Assembly: GCF_000344805.1 (NCBI RefSeq)
Contig: NC_020453.1
Coordinates: 4,187,001 to 4,251,000, forward strand
Direction of reading: 5' to 3'
Source of the DNA: Bradyrhizobium oligotrophicum S58
Lineage (GTDB): Bacteria; Pseudomonadota; Alphaproteobacteria; Rhizobiales; Xanthobacteraceae
Length of the DNA: 64,000 nt
Position 1 is the first letter of the stretch. Every line of letters starts with the position of its first letter. Made by a program: the position numbers and the translations under genes. Below the pieces are notes generated by a model. The model made no database searches and was not told the origin of the DNA. It worked only from the letters and a program-made list of their open reading frames with translations. Positions 1 through 9,918 of this stretch are shown here, in pieces.

Positions 1-816
1 CTGGCCTTGAAGGAGCTGCCGCCATTGACGCTGGTGCTGCTGCGCATCGTGCTGGCGGCCGCGATCCTGCTGCCGGTGCTGCGCTTGCGCGGGCTCGGCT
101 TTCCCAAGGGGATTGCCGGCTGGCGTCCGTTCTTTGCCGTCGCGCTGTTCAACAATGTCGTGCCGTTCTGTCTGATCGTGATCGGCCAGACATTCATCAC
201 CTCCGGTCTCGCCTCCGTCCTCAACGCCACCACGCCGCTGTTCACGATTCTGGTGATGGCCTTGGCCGGGGAGGAAAGGCTGTCTGCACGGCGCACGGCC
301 GGTCTGGTCGTGGGCCTCGTCGGCGTCGTGATCCTGCGAGGCGGCGCGTCGCTTGATGGCTACGGCGTTCTGTTCGGTCTTGGCGCATCGCTCAGCTATG
401 GCGTCGCGGCGCTGCTGGTGCGCCGCCATCTTGCCCATTCCCCGCCGCTTGCGACCGCTACGTTCCAGCTCACGGCCTCGAGCGTGATGATGCTGGTCAT
501 CTCAAGTGTGGTCGACCAGCCCTGGCGCCTGCAGATGCCAGGATTGCAGACCTGGCTCGCAGTCATAAGCCTTGCGGCGCTGTCGACGGCGTTCGCCTAC
601 ATCGTGTTCTTCCAGGTCCTGCGCCGCTCCGGCGCGACCAATGTGACCTTGGTGACGTTGCTGATCCCGCTGACGACGATCTTCCTCGGGTCGCTCGTGC
701 TCGGCGAAAGCATCTCGTTGCGGGAGATCTATGGGGCGCTGGTGATCGGAAGTGCGCTGCTGGTGATCGACGGGCGCATCTTCAACGTCATTCGCTTTTC
801 ACCGCGACCGTCCTGA
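1..816 (+). CDS. DMT-superfamily transporter (EamA family), 5' partial
   Basis: Inner-membrane drug/metabolite exporter with no predictable substrate. About 271 residues are visible, made of alternating hydrophobic helices in two repeats (roughly residues 1-125 and 130-262), as in EamA proteins, which usually have ten helices and 280-300 residues. The frame is open to base 1 and the visible part starts inside the first repeat, so the true start lies upstream of the window. A TTG at base 7 is available but unlikely to be the start. The second repeat is complete and keeps the conserved end of the family (a GES motif, then a GALVIG-like last helix). It converges on upp with a 20 bp gap. Confidence 0.85.
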   Translation: MALKELPPLTLVLLRIVLAAAILLPVLRLRGLGFPKGIAGWRPFFAVALFNNVVPFCLIVIGQTFITSGLASVLNATTPLFTILVMALAGEERLSARRTAGLVVGLVGVVILRGGASLDGYGVLFGLGASLSYGVAALLVRRHLAHSPPLATATFQLTASSVMMLVISSVVDQPWRLQMPGLQTWLAVISLAALSTAFAYIVFFQVLRRSGATNVTLVTLLIPLTTIFLGSLVLGESISLREIYGALVIGSALLVIDGRIFNVIRFSPRPS

Positions 817-836
817 CCGTCCCGCGAAGGGCGCAG

Positions 837-1472
837 CTACTTCGTGCCGAACATGCGGTCGCCAGCGTCGCCGAGACCGGGCACGATGTAGGCGTGATCA
901 TTGAGCCGCTCGTCGATCGCCGCGGTCCAGATCGGAATGTCCGGATGCTCCTTCTCGAACTGCGCGATTCCTTCCGGCGCGGCCAGCAGGCAGACGAAGC
1001 GGATGTCGCGCGCGCCGCGCGCCTTGAGCAGCTCGGCCGCGGCGCAGGCGGAGTTGCCGGTCGCCAGCATCGGATCCATCAGGATCACGGTGCGGTCGGT
1101 CAGGTCCTGCGGCGCCTTGAAATAATACTCGACCGCCTGCAGCGTTTTGGGATCGCGGTAGAGCCCGATATGGGCGATGCGCGCTGACGGCATCAGCGCC
1201 AGCATGCCGTCGAGGAAGCCGACGCCAGCGCGCAGGATCGGCGCCAGGGTCAGCTTTTTGCCGGCGATCTTCGGCGCCTTCATCGGCGCAATCGGCGTCT
1301 CGATGTCGACCAGCTCGAGCGGCAGGTCGCGCGTGACCTCATAGGCCAGCAGCATGCCGATCTCGTTCAGGAGCTCGCGGAAGCCCTTGGTCGAGCGGTC
1401 GCGCTCGCGCATCAGCGAGAGCTTGTGTTGCACCAGCGGGTGATCGACGACGTGAACTTGGCTGTTTGTCAT
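837..1472 (-). CDS. upp: Uracil phosphoribosyltransferase
   Basis: Makes UMP from uracil and PRPP (pyrimidine salvage, cytosol). The 211 residues match the usual 208-212. The PRPP-binding loop is visible as [12 protein letters not shown] (about residues 129-140). The uracil-binding C-terminal segment [16 protein letters not shown] is also present. The ATG at 1472 gives the conserved N-terminus (HPLVQHKL). It lies 59 bp downstream of the antiporter gene on the same strand and could be read through from it. Confidence 0.97.
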   Translation of the reverse strand: MTNSQVHVVDHPLVQHKLSLMRERDRSTKGFRELLNEIGMLLAYEVTRDLPLELVDIETPIAPMKAPKIAGKKLTLAPILRAGVGFLDGMLALMPSARIAHIGLYRDPKTLQAVEYYFKAPQDLTDRTVILMDPMLATGNSACAAAELLKARGARDIRFVCLLAAPEGIAQFEKEHPDIPIWTAAIDERLNDHAYIVPGLGDAGDRMFGTK

Positions 1473-1531
1473 GGCCCTGGCCTAACGGGATCTCGAGCTT
1501 CGTTTCATAGAGGTCGCAGGGCGAATGCGCA

Positions 1532-3259
1532 TCACGGCAGCACCTCGCGGCGATCGGCGAGCATCGCCTCGGCCTCGCTGCGGCGTGCCGTCAAGAGACC
1601 GGCGCTTGCGTCCTGGATCAGGTTGAGCAGCACCTGTGCATCGCTGAGCCGCGGCACCGTCACGTAGTCGGCGCCGGCGTCGTAGAGGTCGTTGACGTCG
1701 GCGAGCAGGTCGGCGGTGGCGACGATCTTGGCGGTTGCATTGATGCTGCGGACATGGCGCACCAGCTTCTCGTTGTTGGCGCCCTTGAGCAGCGAATCCG
1801 GGATGCTCAGGATGATCAGCTCGGCCTGGCCGACCCCGGCGTGGACCAGCGTATCGACGTTGCTGATGTCGCCATAGGTCACCTGGATGCCGCGATCGGA
1901 CAGGGTGCGGAATACGACGGGATTGAAATCGACCACGCCGATCTGCTCCAGCAGCGCCGGCTGGTTGCGCTCGATTTCGCTGAGCAGCGCACTGGCGGTG
2001 CGGAAAAAGCCCAGGAGCACGATCGGCCGTGCGGCGCCATGGCCGCCGTCGTGGCCGGCTTCGCCGTCCTTGCTGGCGTCGAGGTCGCGCAGGCCGGCGC
2101 GCTTCAACAGCGGAATGCTCCGGCGCACGATCGGATCGGAGCGCACGATGACGAAGGTCGAGAGCACCGCGAGCAGCACGAACGCAAAGGACGCTGCGCT
2201 CGACGTGCCCGCCTTGAGATGACCGGCGGCGGCGCCGGTCTGGATCACCACCAGCGAGAACTCGCTGATCTGGGCGAGGTTGAGCGCCGGCAGCAGGCTC
2301 GCGCGCAGGCCCTGCCGCATCATGTAGAGCGGCGTAAAGGTGGTCACGAGCCGGCTCGCCACCGTGAACAGCGCAATCACCAGCGCCAGCCCCACCACGG
2401 ACAGCGTCGGGATCGGGATGGTCATGCCGAGCGCGACGAAGAACAGCGTGATGAAGAAATCGCGCAAGGTGGTGACCTTGGCGGTGACGTCGAGCGCGTA
2501 AGGAAAGGTGGAGAGCGAGACGCCGGCGATCAGGGAGCCCATTTCGCGCGACAAATGCAGCCGCTCGGCGATCTCGCCGATCAGGAAGCACCAGGCGAGC
2601 GCACCGAGCAGGATCAGCTCAGGGGTGCGCGCGATGCGGTGGAACAGCGTCGGCAGCACGTAGCGGCTGAGGAGGAGCGCGATTGCGACCAGCGCGCCGG
2701 CGCGGGCGAACGACAGCAGGATGACACCGACATGGAGATCGTCGAGGCTCGGCTGCACCGCCAGGAACAGGATTGCGAACACGTCCTGGAGAACCAGCAC
2801 GCCGAGCGTGATGCGGCCGGGCAGGGTATCGAGCTCGCGCTTCTCGTACAGCACCTTGACGATGATGACGGTCGAGGACAGCGCACAGGCGACGCAGAGA
2901 TAGAGCGCGTCATAGCTTTCCGCGCCCATCCGCATGCCGATCGCGACGAAAAACAGGATGCCGAGCGCAGCACCGCCGAGCAGTTGGACCCCGCCGGCGA
3001 TCAGAATCACCGGACCGGCCCGGATGATCTTCTTGAGGTCGATCTCGAGCCCGATCATGAACAGCATGAAGATCAGGCCGAGCTCGGAGATCACCGAGAT
3101 CGATTCCTGGGACTTGACCCAGCCGGTGCCGAAGGGGCCAATGGCGAAGCCCGCGACTAGATATGCGAGAATCGAGGGCTGGCGCCATCTATGCGCCGCC
3201 AGTCCAAGCACCCACGCAAACAGGATGCAGAGCGTGATATCGCCGATCAGTTCATGCAT
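1532..3259 (-). CDS. Monovalent cation:proton antiporter, CPA2 family, with C-terminal RCK-N domain
   Basis: Predicted Kef/YbaL-type K+ or Na+/H+ exchanger in the inner membrane, 575 residues. Residues 1-385 form about 12 helices of the Na_H_Exchanger fold, with the family signatures QPSILAYLVAGFAIGPFG near the N-terminus and ELGLIFMLFMIGLEID. Residues about 405-525 are a TrkA-N/RCK Rossmann domain. Its usual GxGxxG nucleotide loop reads GFFRTA here, so the ligand-binding loop is degenerate. YbaL/KefB relatives are gated through this domain. The start codon is only 25 bp from the divergent DUF3124 gene. Confidence 0.9.
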   Translation of the reverse strand: MHELIGDITLCILFAWVLGLAAHRWRQPSILAYLVAGFAIGPFGTGWVKSQESISVISELGLIFMLFMIGLEIDLKKIIRAGPVILIAGGVQLLGGAALGILFFVAIGMRMGAESYDALYLCVACALSSTVIIVKVLYEKRELDTLPGRITLGVLVLQDVFAILFLAVQPSLDDLHVGVILLSFARAGALVAIALLLSRYVLPTLFHRIARTPELILLGALAWCFLIGEIAERLHLSREMGSLIAGVSLSTFPYALDVTAKVTTLRDFFITLFFVALGMTIPIPTLSVVGLALVIALFTVASRLVTTFTPLYMMRQGLRASLLPALNLAQISEFSLVVIQTGAAAGHLKAGTSSAASFAFVLLAVLSTFVIVRSDPIVRRSIPLLKRAGLRDLDASKDGEAGHDGGHGAARPIVLLGFFRTASALLSEIERNQPALLEQIGVVDFNPVVFRTLSDRGIQVTYGDISNVDTLVHAGVGQAELIILSIPDSLLKGANNEKLVRHVRSINATAKIVATADLLADVNDLYDAGADYVTVPRLSDAQVLLNLIQDASAGLLTARRSEAEAMLADRREVLP

Positions 3260-3284
3260 GAAGCAACCCCCGGGGCGGCAATTT

Positions 3285-3839
3285 ATGTCGCGCCGCCGCG
3301 CAAGGAAACCCGCAATCTGTCACATCGGCACCGCCGTCCTCGCGCTGCTGCTCGGTGTCGTGGCCCATAGCCTGCAGGCCCAGGCTGCCGACGGCATCAG
3401 CACGACTTTCGCGGGCTCGCTGACCCCGGTTCCGGCGGAGGCGGCCTCGATCACCGGCGCGATCTATGTCCCCGTCTATTCCAGCGTCGCGATGACGCCC
3501 GGGAGGATCCAGGCCGACTTCTCGGTGACCTTGAGCATCCACAATGCGTCCGGGCAACGGCCGCTGATCATCCGGCGCATCGACTATTACGACACGGCCG
3601 GCGCGCTGGTCGAGGCTCACTTGCGCGAGCCCGTTGCGCTGAAGCCGTTTGCCACCATCGAGATCTTCGTGCCGACCAAGGATACGCGCGGCGGCACCGG
3701 CGCCAATTTCGTCGTCGACTGGGCGGCGACCGGTGAGATCGCCGAGCCCGTGGTCGAGGCGCTGATGGTCGGCGGCATCGGCGCCGGCCATTACGCCTTC
3801 ATCAGCCAGGGCCGCCCGATCCGGCTGACCGGGCGGTGA
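3285..3839 (+). CDS. DUF3124 domain-containing exported protein
   Basis: 184 residues with a basic N-terminus followed by a hydrophobic stretch (CHIGTAVLALLLGVVAHSLQAQA), read as a signal peptide. The rest is a compact beta-rich domain matching DUF3124 (motifs YVPVYSSV, LSIHN, IRRIDYYDT, FVPTKDTRGGTGANFVVDW), of unknown biochemical role. The ATG at 3285 gives the signal peptide. An in-frame ATG at 3258 would overlap the divergent antiporter start. It converges on the chemoreceptor gene with a 12 bp gap. The close pairing with a cation/proton antiporter may mean a link to ion or envelope stress, which is inference only. Confidence 0.75.
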   Translation: MSRRRARKPAICHIGTAVLALLLGVVAHSLQAQAADGISTTFAGSLTPVPAEAASITGAIYVPVYSSVAMTPGRIQADFSVTLSIHNASGQRPLIIRRIDYYDTAGALVEAHLREPVALKPFATIEIFVPTKDTRGGTGANFVVDWAATGEIAEPVVEALMVGGIGAGHYAFISQGRPIRLTGR

Positions 3840-3851
3840 ACGGACGGCGGA

Positions 3852-6002
3852 TCACGCCGCGCGCACGTTGCTCAGGAACCTGTTGACCTCCTGCCGCAGC
3901 CGGTCGCTCTCCTGCGACAGCGACTGCGCCGCCGACAGCACGCCGCCCGACGCGGAGCCGGTCTGCGAGGCGCCGCGCTGGACGTCGACGATGTTGGTAT
4001 TGACCTCGTTCGTGCCGCGCGAGGCCTCCTGGATGTTGCGCGAGATTTCCTGCGTTGCCGCGCCCTGCTGCTCGACGGCGGCGGCGATGGTCGAGGAGAT
4101 TTCCGCCAGCCGCTCGATCGTCGTGCTGATCTCCTTGATGGCCGTCACCGAATCCTGCGTCGCCGCCTGGATGCCCGAGATCTGCTGCGCGATCTCGCCG
4201 GTCGCCTTCGAGGTCTGCTCGGCAAGCGCCTTGACCTCGGATGCGACCACCGCGAAGCCGCGGCCGGCATCGCCGGCGCGGGCCGCCTCGATGGTGGCAT
4301 TCAGCGCCAGCAGGTTGGTCTGGCCGGCGATGGTGTTGATGAGCTCGACGACGTCGCCGATCCGCGCCGCCGCCTTCGACAGCTCGTTGACGCGATCATT
4401 GGTGGTGCGGGCCTGGTCGACGGCGCCGGTGGCGATCCGCGCCGATTCCTGCACCTGCCGGCTGATCTCGGTCACCGACGAAGTCAGCTCCTCGGTGGCC
4501 GACGCCACCGACTGCACGTTCGTCGAGGCCTGTTCGGATGCTGCGGCCACGGTGGTGGCCAGCTCCTGCGAGCGCGTCGCGTTCGACGACAGCGTGCCGG
4601 CGGACGTCTCGAGCTGGGACGAGGCCGTCGAAACCGTCTGCACGATGCCGCCGATCGCGCCCTCGAACTCGCTGGCGAGCTTGCTCATCTCGGCCTTGCG
4701 CTTGATCTCGCCGGCACGCTGGACTGCCTTCACTTCCTCGCTGTTGAAGCGGACGATGGCTTGCACGGTCTGCAGGTTGCGCAGCGCCTCGCCGATCTCG
4801 TCGTCGCGCTCCACCGGAATGCGGTTGTCGAGCTTGCCCGCGGTGATGTTCTGCATCGCGTCGTTGAGGATCTTCATCGGCCGCAGCACCGCGCGGATGC
4901 TCTGCACGCTCAGCAAGGTGCCGATCCCAAGACCGGCCAGGATCATCACTGATACGAGCGCAAGCACGGCGTGGTACTGGCTTTCGGCGTCCTCGTGGAG
5001 CGCCTTGGCTTCCTTGACCTGGATCGCGACGAGCTTGTCGAGCTCATGCTTTGCGTCCACGAACAGATCGTGGCCTTTGGTCGCGATATGCTGGCTCGCT
5101 TCGTCGAACTTGCGCTGCTGGAGCATGGCCAGCGCCGGCCTGATGCCTTCCTCGAGATAGGCCTTGCGCCTGATCGCGTAGGCATCAGCCACGGCCTTCT
5201 CCTCCGGCGTCAGGTAGCTCGCCATGTAGTCGGCCCAGAGCTTCGATATTCTGGCACTGTTCTCGTCCACCACGGCACCGATGCCGTCGATGGACTTTCC
5301 AGCCTTGCCGTTTGCCGCCGCCGCCTGTTGCGACGACATGTTCTGCAGCGTGCGGTCGTTGATCTCGAACAGCTGCGAGAGCGGAATCGTGCGATCCTCG
5401 TACATCGACTTCATGCTGATGTTGCTGGCGCGGGTCGACAGCAGGCCGGCCGCGCCGATGGTCAGCATGAACACGGCCAGCAGCGCAACCAGGGTCGTCA
5501 GGCGCGCCCTCAGCGTTCCCGTGAAGAACGACAGCCGGTCGAACACCGAGCGGCGGCGGATGATGCCGGCGCTGATCGTATAGTCCTGAGCCTTGTTCTG
5601 GTTGAGAAGCCCATAGACCTTCTCGGCCTCGGCGCGCTGCTCGGCCGGGAGCTTGGTGCGGATCGACGTGTAACCCGTGATCTCGCCGTTCTCGCGAATG
5701 GGCGAGGCGCTCGCCTGCACCCAATAGAAGTCACCGTTCTTGCGACGGTTCTTGACCGCGCCGGCCCACGGTTTGCCTTGCTTCAGCGTGTCCCAGAGAT
5801 TTGCGAACGCCGCCGGCGGCATGTCCGGGTGGCGGATGATGTTGTGCGGCTGGCCCATGAGCTCGTCGGGGGTAAAGCCCGCGGCATCGACGAACTGGTC
5901 GTTGAAATAGGTCAGCTTGCCCTTCAGATCCGTGCGCGAGACGATCAGCGTCTCGTCGGTGATCGGGTATTCGGTGTTCGTGATGGGCAGGTTTTTGCGC
6001 AC
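3852..6002 (-). CDS. Methyl-accepting chemotaxis protein with N-terminal PAS domain (Aer-like)
   Basis: 716 residues from a GTG start at 6002 preceded by GGAG. The longer open frame to 6311 has no recognisable protein. Order: PAS domain about residues 15-120 ([17 protein letters not shown] and [13 protein letters not shown] are typical of Aer-type PAS); first membrane helix about 165-188; periplasmic four-helix-bundle-like region; second helix about 343-363; HAMP; cytoplasmic signalling hairpin containing [20 protein letters not shown]. Aer-type PAS domains usually bind FAD for redox or energy taxis. Having both a PAS and a periplasmic sensor suggests two inputs. No che genes are nearby, so it is an orphan receptor. 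Confidence 0.92.
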   Translation of the reverse strand: MRKNLPITNTEYPITDETLIVSRTDLKGKLTYFNDQFVDAAGFTPDELMGQPHNIIRHPDMPPAAFANLWDTLKQGKPWAGAVKNRRKNGDFYWVQASASPIRENGEITGYTSIRTKLPAEQRAEAEKVYGLLNQNKAQDYTISAGIIRRRSVFDRLSFFTGTLRARLTTLVALLAVFMLTIGAAGLLSTRASNISMKSMYEDRTIPLSQLFEINDRTLQNMSSQQAAAANGKAGKSIDGIGAVVDENSARISKLWADYMASYLTPEEKAVADAYAIRRKAYLEEGIRPALAMLQQRKFDEASQHIATKGHDLFVDAKHELDKLVAIQVKEAKALHEDAESQYHAVLALVSVMILAGLGIGTLLSVQSIRAVLRPMKILNDAMQNITAGKLDNRIPVERDDEIGEALRNLQTVQAIVRFNSEEVKAVQRAGEIKRKAEMSKLASEFEGAIGGIVQTVSTASSQLETSAGTLSSNATRSQELATTVAAASEQASTNVQSVASATEELTSSVTEISRQVQESARIATGAVDQARTTNDRVNELSKAAARIGDVVELINTIAGQTNLLALNATIEAARAGDAGRGFAVVASEVKALAEQTSKATGEIAQQISGIQAATQDSVTAIKEISTTIERLAEISSTIAAAVEQQGAATQEISRNIQEASRGTNEVNTNIVDVQRGASQTGSASGGVLSAAQSLSQESDRLRQEVNRFLSNVRAA

Positions 6003-6976
6003 GGTGTGAGCTCCAGCTGTCCCGCTCGAATACGGATATTGAATACGGCATCGGGACCAGCCCAACAGGCCGCGAAACGTTAAAGGTTGCGTAAAATCTA
6101 GGCACCGTAAGATTACGCGTTGTGCACCGTGGTTCTGATACCGGCGGGCGCTGTGCTGGTACCGAAGCATCTGATTAGACGTGCAGAAATGCGCCCCGCG
6201 GCGCGCCAGCGCTTTCGGCGGCGACCCTCGAGAAATGAGGGTGCAGGGAATGCCGGGTGAAGGCCTCACCCATGGCCCGCCTGCGTAAAAAATGCAGGCG
6301 GCAGGTACCACAGGTGCAGCCGATCAACCGGCATCCCCTGCGCGATAGTTTTACGGCTTATACGCGATCTCCCCGGGGACCGGGCTTTCTTGCCCCCGTC
6401 ATCCGCGCCATGCGTTGGCACCGGCACGAACTTGACGCCAGCATCGGGGCGCCAGGACCACGCGACTTCACCGTCCGCAAGCCGCCATGCCCGTCGTGCA
6501 TCGCAGCCCACGTCCACCGCATCCCGCCCCAACGTCCGTGACGACGCGTACGCCCCTCGCAACGAGGCGGGATGGGCGGATCATACATGAATTCTGGAAA
6601 AGCGAAAGAGGAAAGTTGTTGCAGGACTGGATCAAGTGATGCCGTTGAGTGCGCGGGCCAAATCGCTTGGACGCAGCGATTTGACGCGCGCGATGGTCGC
6701 GATGAGCTGTCCGCGCTTGTCAGATCTTTCTAGCCGCTCACGATCCCGCAGCCGCGAAACGCTGCGCCGGTTGTTGGCGTCTTTGATGCGGACGGCGCGG
6801 ACGGCGTGTCGTGGCAGCAAGCCCGATGGCGAACGAGCCGGTTGGCGTGCTGGGCGCAGGTCCTCCGGTTGGGGCATCATGGCGTTCCGGCGCGCATGAT
6901 GATATGAGCGGTCCCGACTATCCTGCTGCCGGAGCCGTCGTCTCCGTGTTCGCCACGACCAGGGACGAACCTAGGC
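6003..6976. other. Long intergenic stretch without a recognised gene
   Basis: About 970 bp between the divergent chemoreceptor and LysM genes. Several short ORFs occur on both strands, but all are Arg/Ser/Pro-rich and none resembles a family. Two hairpins are visible: one near 6280-6302 (arms CGCCTGC/GCAGGCG) and one at 6659-6683 with 9 bp arms (CAAATCGCT/AGCGATTTG). Promoters for both flanking genes must lie here. Confidence 0.5.
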
Positions 6977-8179
6977 ATGACCATCGTGAGCGGCAAAGGA
7001 TTGTTCTGGGCGGCTGGCGTCTTTGCGACGCTGGCGGCGGTTGTTCTGTTGATCGCCCTTGTGCCCGGCATCGATCTCGGCGGCTCGATCTTCAACCGCG
7101 GCCAGCCCACGATCAGCCAGGACGGGGCTGCGCGACCGAGCGGCGCGTCGGAGCAGGGCACGGCGGACAAGGCTGGTTCGACTCAAGCCACGGCTGCGCT
7201 CGCGACCGCACAGCAGCAGGCCAACAGTCTGGCCGCGCTGTTGGCGCCGGTCACGACGCCGGCTCCGGACGGCGATGGGCCGTCGTTCGACGTGGTCAAC
7301 GTGGAGCCCTCGGGCGAGACCGTCGTTGCCGGCCGGGCTGCGCCCGGTGCGACCGTCGAGCTGCTGCGCAACGGCGAGCCGCATGACACGGTCGTTGCCG
7401 ATCAATCAGGACAGTTCTCCATGGTTCCGCGCCCGCTGCCTGCCGGTGCCTCCGACCTGACCCTGCGGGCCCGGCGGCCGGACGGCCGCGAGCTGACATC
7501 CAAGCAGAGCGTCGCTGTCATGGTGGAGGCCGGCAAGCGGCCGCCGACCGTCGCGTTGCTGACGCCGGACCAGCCGACCCGCGTGCTGTCGAAGCCCGGT
7601 GCATCGTCGCCCCAGGCCGTTGCCATTGACGCGGTCGACATCGAGCCGAACGGACTTCTGCGCGTCAGCGGCCGCGCGCGGCCCGGCGCGACGGTGCGGC
7701 TCTATCTCAACGACCGCCTCGTCAGCTCGGCCATCGCCGGTGCCGACGGACGTCTCACCGCGACCATCAAGGATGTGGCCTGGTCAGCCAAGGACCGGCT
7801 GCGGCTCGATGAGGTGGATGCTGCATCCGGCACCGTTCTGGCCCGCGCGGAGGTGCCCTTGAATGGTCCTGACGATGCGACCACGGCATCAGTGGCGACA
7901 CGCGCGGCGGCGGCCGGGCAGGGGACCGGCGCTGCCGGCCCCCGCACGCAGCTGGCAGCTGCGCCGGGCGCCGACCCGAAGGATATCGGCGCGCCGTCGG
8001 CCCGCGGCGGCGCAAAGACCTTCACCGTCTCGCGCGGCGACAGCCTCTGGCACATCAGCCGCCGTCTCCTCGGCGTCGGCACGCACTATGCCGTCATCTA
8101 CCGGGCCAACCGCGAGCAGATCCGCAGCCCGGACCTGATCTATCCGGGCCAGGTCTTCGTGCTCCCCGCCAAGCGATAG
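6977..8179 (+). CDS. Membrane-anchored LysM domain protein with Ig-like repeats
   Basis: 400 residues. One N-terminal transmembrane helix (about 8-28), a low-complexity Ala/Gln region, then two similar Ig-like/Big modules (about 98-185 and 212-300). Both carry the motif GRA.PGATV.L.LN/RNG. A C-terminal LysM domain (about 345-399) contains FTVSRGDSLWHISRR and ends YPGQVFVLPAKR. LysM domains bind N-acetylglucosamine polymers, so the protein probably spans the periplasm and grips peptidoglycan. This architecture is common in rhizobia. No partner gene is adjacent. Confidence 0.85.
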   Translation: MTIVSGKGLFWAAGVFATLAAVVLLIALVPGIDLGGSIFNRGQPTISQDGAARPSGASEQGTADKAGSTQATAALATAQQQANSLAALLAPVTTPAPDGDGPSFDVVNVEPSGETVVAGRAAPGATVELLRNGEPHDTVVADQSGQFSMVPRPLPAGASDLTLRARRPDGRELTSKQSVAVMVEAGKRPPTVALLTPDQPTRVLSKPGASSPQAVAIDAVDIEPNGLLRVSGRARPGATVRLYLNDRLVSSAIAGADGRLTATIKDVAWSAKDRLRLDEVDAASGTVLARAEVPLNGPDDATTASVATRAAAAGQGTGAAGPRTQLAAAPGADPKDIGAPSARGGAKTFTVSRGDSLWHISRRLLGVGTHYAVIYRANREQIRSPDLIYPGQVFVLPAKR

Positions 8180-8738
8180 GTGGCAGCTTCGGCTGGTTGA
8201 TGGGCGAGGCAATCGCATTTGACCGGGATAGGGCGGTCGCGACGAACGAGCGCGCCAATTAGTTACTCGTCATGCCCGGGCTTGATCCGGGCATCCACGT
8301 CTTTCTTTCCGGGCTTTCCAAAGACGTGGATGGCAGGGTCAAGCCCGGCCATGACGGAGTGGAGAGATCTGGGCGTAAGCCTGAATTCTCATATGCGATC
8401 GCCGTGGGTTGATAGGGGAGGCTCCGTTGACTGTTCCGGCTGCAACAAGAGGCGGGGTCTCTTCGGACGAGGGCGCGCGTGCTTGCCTCATCGACATTGA
8501 TGTGTTCGGCGGTCAATGTCCGCAGCGCACCTGATAGCGATCGAGCTCCGCATTGCAAAAAGATTTCGCGGTGGACCAACAACGCACCGCTCATCAGAGT
8601 CCGGGAATGTCCCTTAAGGGCGAATTCCGGACATGACAGGGCCGCCCGATCGTTTCGCGAATGACCCTCTGCCGATATTCGCTCGCCTGGCTAGCTGCGC
8701 AACTTCAGATCAGCAAACTTTCGCACCAGCCACTGCAT
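8180..8738. other. Repeat-bearing intergenic region
   Basis: About 560 bp between the LysM gene and the end of the DUF6602 gene. It holds the nested palindrome described at 8268-8356. The remaining sequence gives only short ORFs that are not protein-like. No RNA gene was recognised. Confidence 0.5.
8268..8356. repeat. Nested palindromic REP-like element
   Basis: 89 bp with two sets of inverted arms. The outer arms start CGTCATGCCCGGGCTTGA and end TCAAGCCCGGCCATGACG. The inner arms are ATCCACGTCTTT (8293-8304) and AAAGACGTGGAT (8320-8331). The sequence style matches palindromic intergenic repeats abundant in Bradyrhizobium-like genomes. It has no ORF and is probably a non-autonomous element. 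Copies of other families occur at 10308, 11311, 31909 and 36747. Confidence 0.75.
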
Positions 8739-9785
8739 TCACGCTGGAGGGTCTTTCGGTCCCGGCAAACAGATGACATCGGGAAGGTCGGACGTCGCCT
8801 TGCCTTTCAAATTCGTCTCTTCGCGCGATTCTGTGGGCGCCGTGGTCGTTTGAAAATCCGCGCACACTTCGTCTTCGTACCGTCGCAAATTTTCAGCGCG
8901 CCGCGCTGGATCAGTCTCGTGTGTAATCGATCCCAAATAGGACAGCGTCATCTGGGGCGGGTTTTGGAGAAAAAATCCTGGATGTCCACTGTGGGCCCGG
9001 AAATGCATCAAATGCGCTAGTAGGAAACGCAGAAAAAAATCGAGGCCCTCTTCCTTGATCGGCATCATGGCCACCGCAACATGAGCGCCTTCCGCGTGCG
9101 GACCGCCAAAGCCCTCGAATATCACCGGCCCCCACCCAATTTCCGCCTTCGCTGGCTTGGTAGCCAGCAGTATTACACCCTTGTCTAAGACGAAGACTAT
9201 ATCGATATGCCGCCCGAGCCCGTACTCGTGGACGTACGAATGATAGTGTTCAGAAAGCTTTTTAAGAGTGAGCGACGTCTCAAAAACAAAAAGACAGCAG
9301 AGCGTTTGAAGAGTGACCAAACGACTGCTGAATTCTGACGGAGGTGGAGTTTTCGAAGCGGATATTCCTACGGGCTTCGTCATAGGATCATTGCTCGATT
9401 TGGCCAGACCTTTGACCGAGCGCGCATTGTCAAATGCATCACGCATTTTCTCCTTGTCGAGACGCGACTTGACCTCGACGACAGCTGCCACGTTGTCGCT
9501 CGGTATGATCGCGGCCTTCTCTGATGCTCGATACACCGGGCAGTTCAGTGCGTCATAGACGATCACATCGATCTGCTTTGACATCCCTTTATGCGGATCG
9601 ATGATGAACCCGCTGCCTACATCAAACCGTTTTGGCAAATGACCTTGTAAGAACCGACGAACAAGGTCTTCCGCTTCTCCTCCTTTTACGCCGCTGTGCA
9701 GTATGGTGGAACTCAGCTCCTCGAAATCGCTACGTAGCTTCTTCGCGGCTTGGGCAAATATCTCTTTTCGCGTTACCTGGGTCAT
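8739..9785 (-). CDS. DUF6602 protein, PD-(D/E)XK nuclease-like fold
   Basis: 348 residues. Residues 1-115 show a nuclease-type pattern: E37 in a helix (GGEAEDLVRRFL), D73 in a strand (KQIDVIVYD) and E104-V-K106 in the next strand (AAVVEVKS). That is the E...D...ExK arrangement of PD-(D/E)XK enzymes, and the context matches DUF6602 as I recall it. The C-terminal two thirds are unrecognised. Activity is inferred from the motif only. The gene is less GC-rich than its neighbours and is flanked by REP-like elements, suggesting an accessory or transferred gene. A short ORF ends 13 bp upstream, and its TGA overlaps a possible Shine-Dalgarno. A role in DNA processing or defence is possible but unproven. 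Confidence 0.7.
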   Translation of the reverse strand: MTQVTRKEIFAQAAKKLRSDFEELSSTILHSGVKGGEAEDLVRRFLQGHLPKRFDVGSGFIIDPHKGMSKQIDVIVYDALNCPVYRASEKAAIIPSDNVAAVVEVKSRLDKEKMRDAFDNARSVKGLAKSSNDPMTKPVGISASKTPPPSEFSSRLVTLQTLCCLFVFETSLTLKKLSEHYHSYVHEYGLGRHIDIVFVLDKGVILLATKPAKAEIGWGPVIFEGFGGPHAEGAHVAVAMMPIKEEGLDFFLRFLLAHLMHFRAHSGHPGFFLQNPPQMTLSYLGSITHETDPARRAENLRRYEDEVCADFQTTTAPTESREETNLKGKATSDLPDVICLPGPKDPPA

Positions 9786-9798
9786 TGTCTCGCCAGCC

Positions 9799-9918
9799 TC
9801 ATGCCGTCACAATCGCTTGGATTGCAGCAATGGCCTCCCGCGGGGCGCCTGGATCCCGATAGAGGATGATCATGCAGCGGTAATTCGAGCACGGCTTCTC
9901 GTCAATCTCCCCACTCAC
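9799..9918 (-). CDS. Possible small ORF (39 codons) upstream of the DUF6602 gene
   Basis: In-frame GTG at 9918 to TGA at 9799, 13 bp before the DUF6602 start. The translation contains two cysteines (PCSNYRC) followed by an aliphatic, helix-compatible end (REAIAAIQAIVTA). The open frame continues upstream to 10122 but becomes Gly/Ser/Arg-rich and unlike a protein. This may therefore be a real small coupled gene or the 3' remnant of a decayed one. No family recognised. Confidence 0.25.
   Translation of the reverse strand: MSGEIDEKPCSNYRCMIILYRDPGAPREAIAAIQAIVTA

Noticed and set aside
1754..3160. Plus-strand 468-codon ORF opposite the antiporter
   Set aside because: Extremely Glu/Gln/Arg/His-rich shadow of hydrophobic helices. 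The minus-strand antiporter is unambiguous.
6632..6880. Possible 82-residue ORF in the 6.0-7.0 kb gap
   Set aside because: Arg-rich with no hydrophobic core. It overlaps an equally long plus-strand ORF at the same place, has no ribosome site and no family resemblance.
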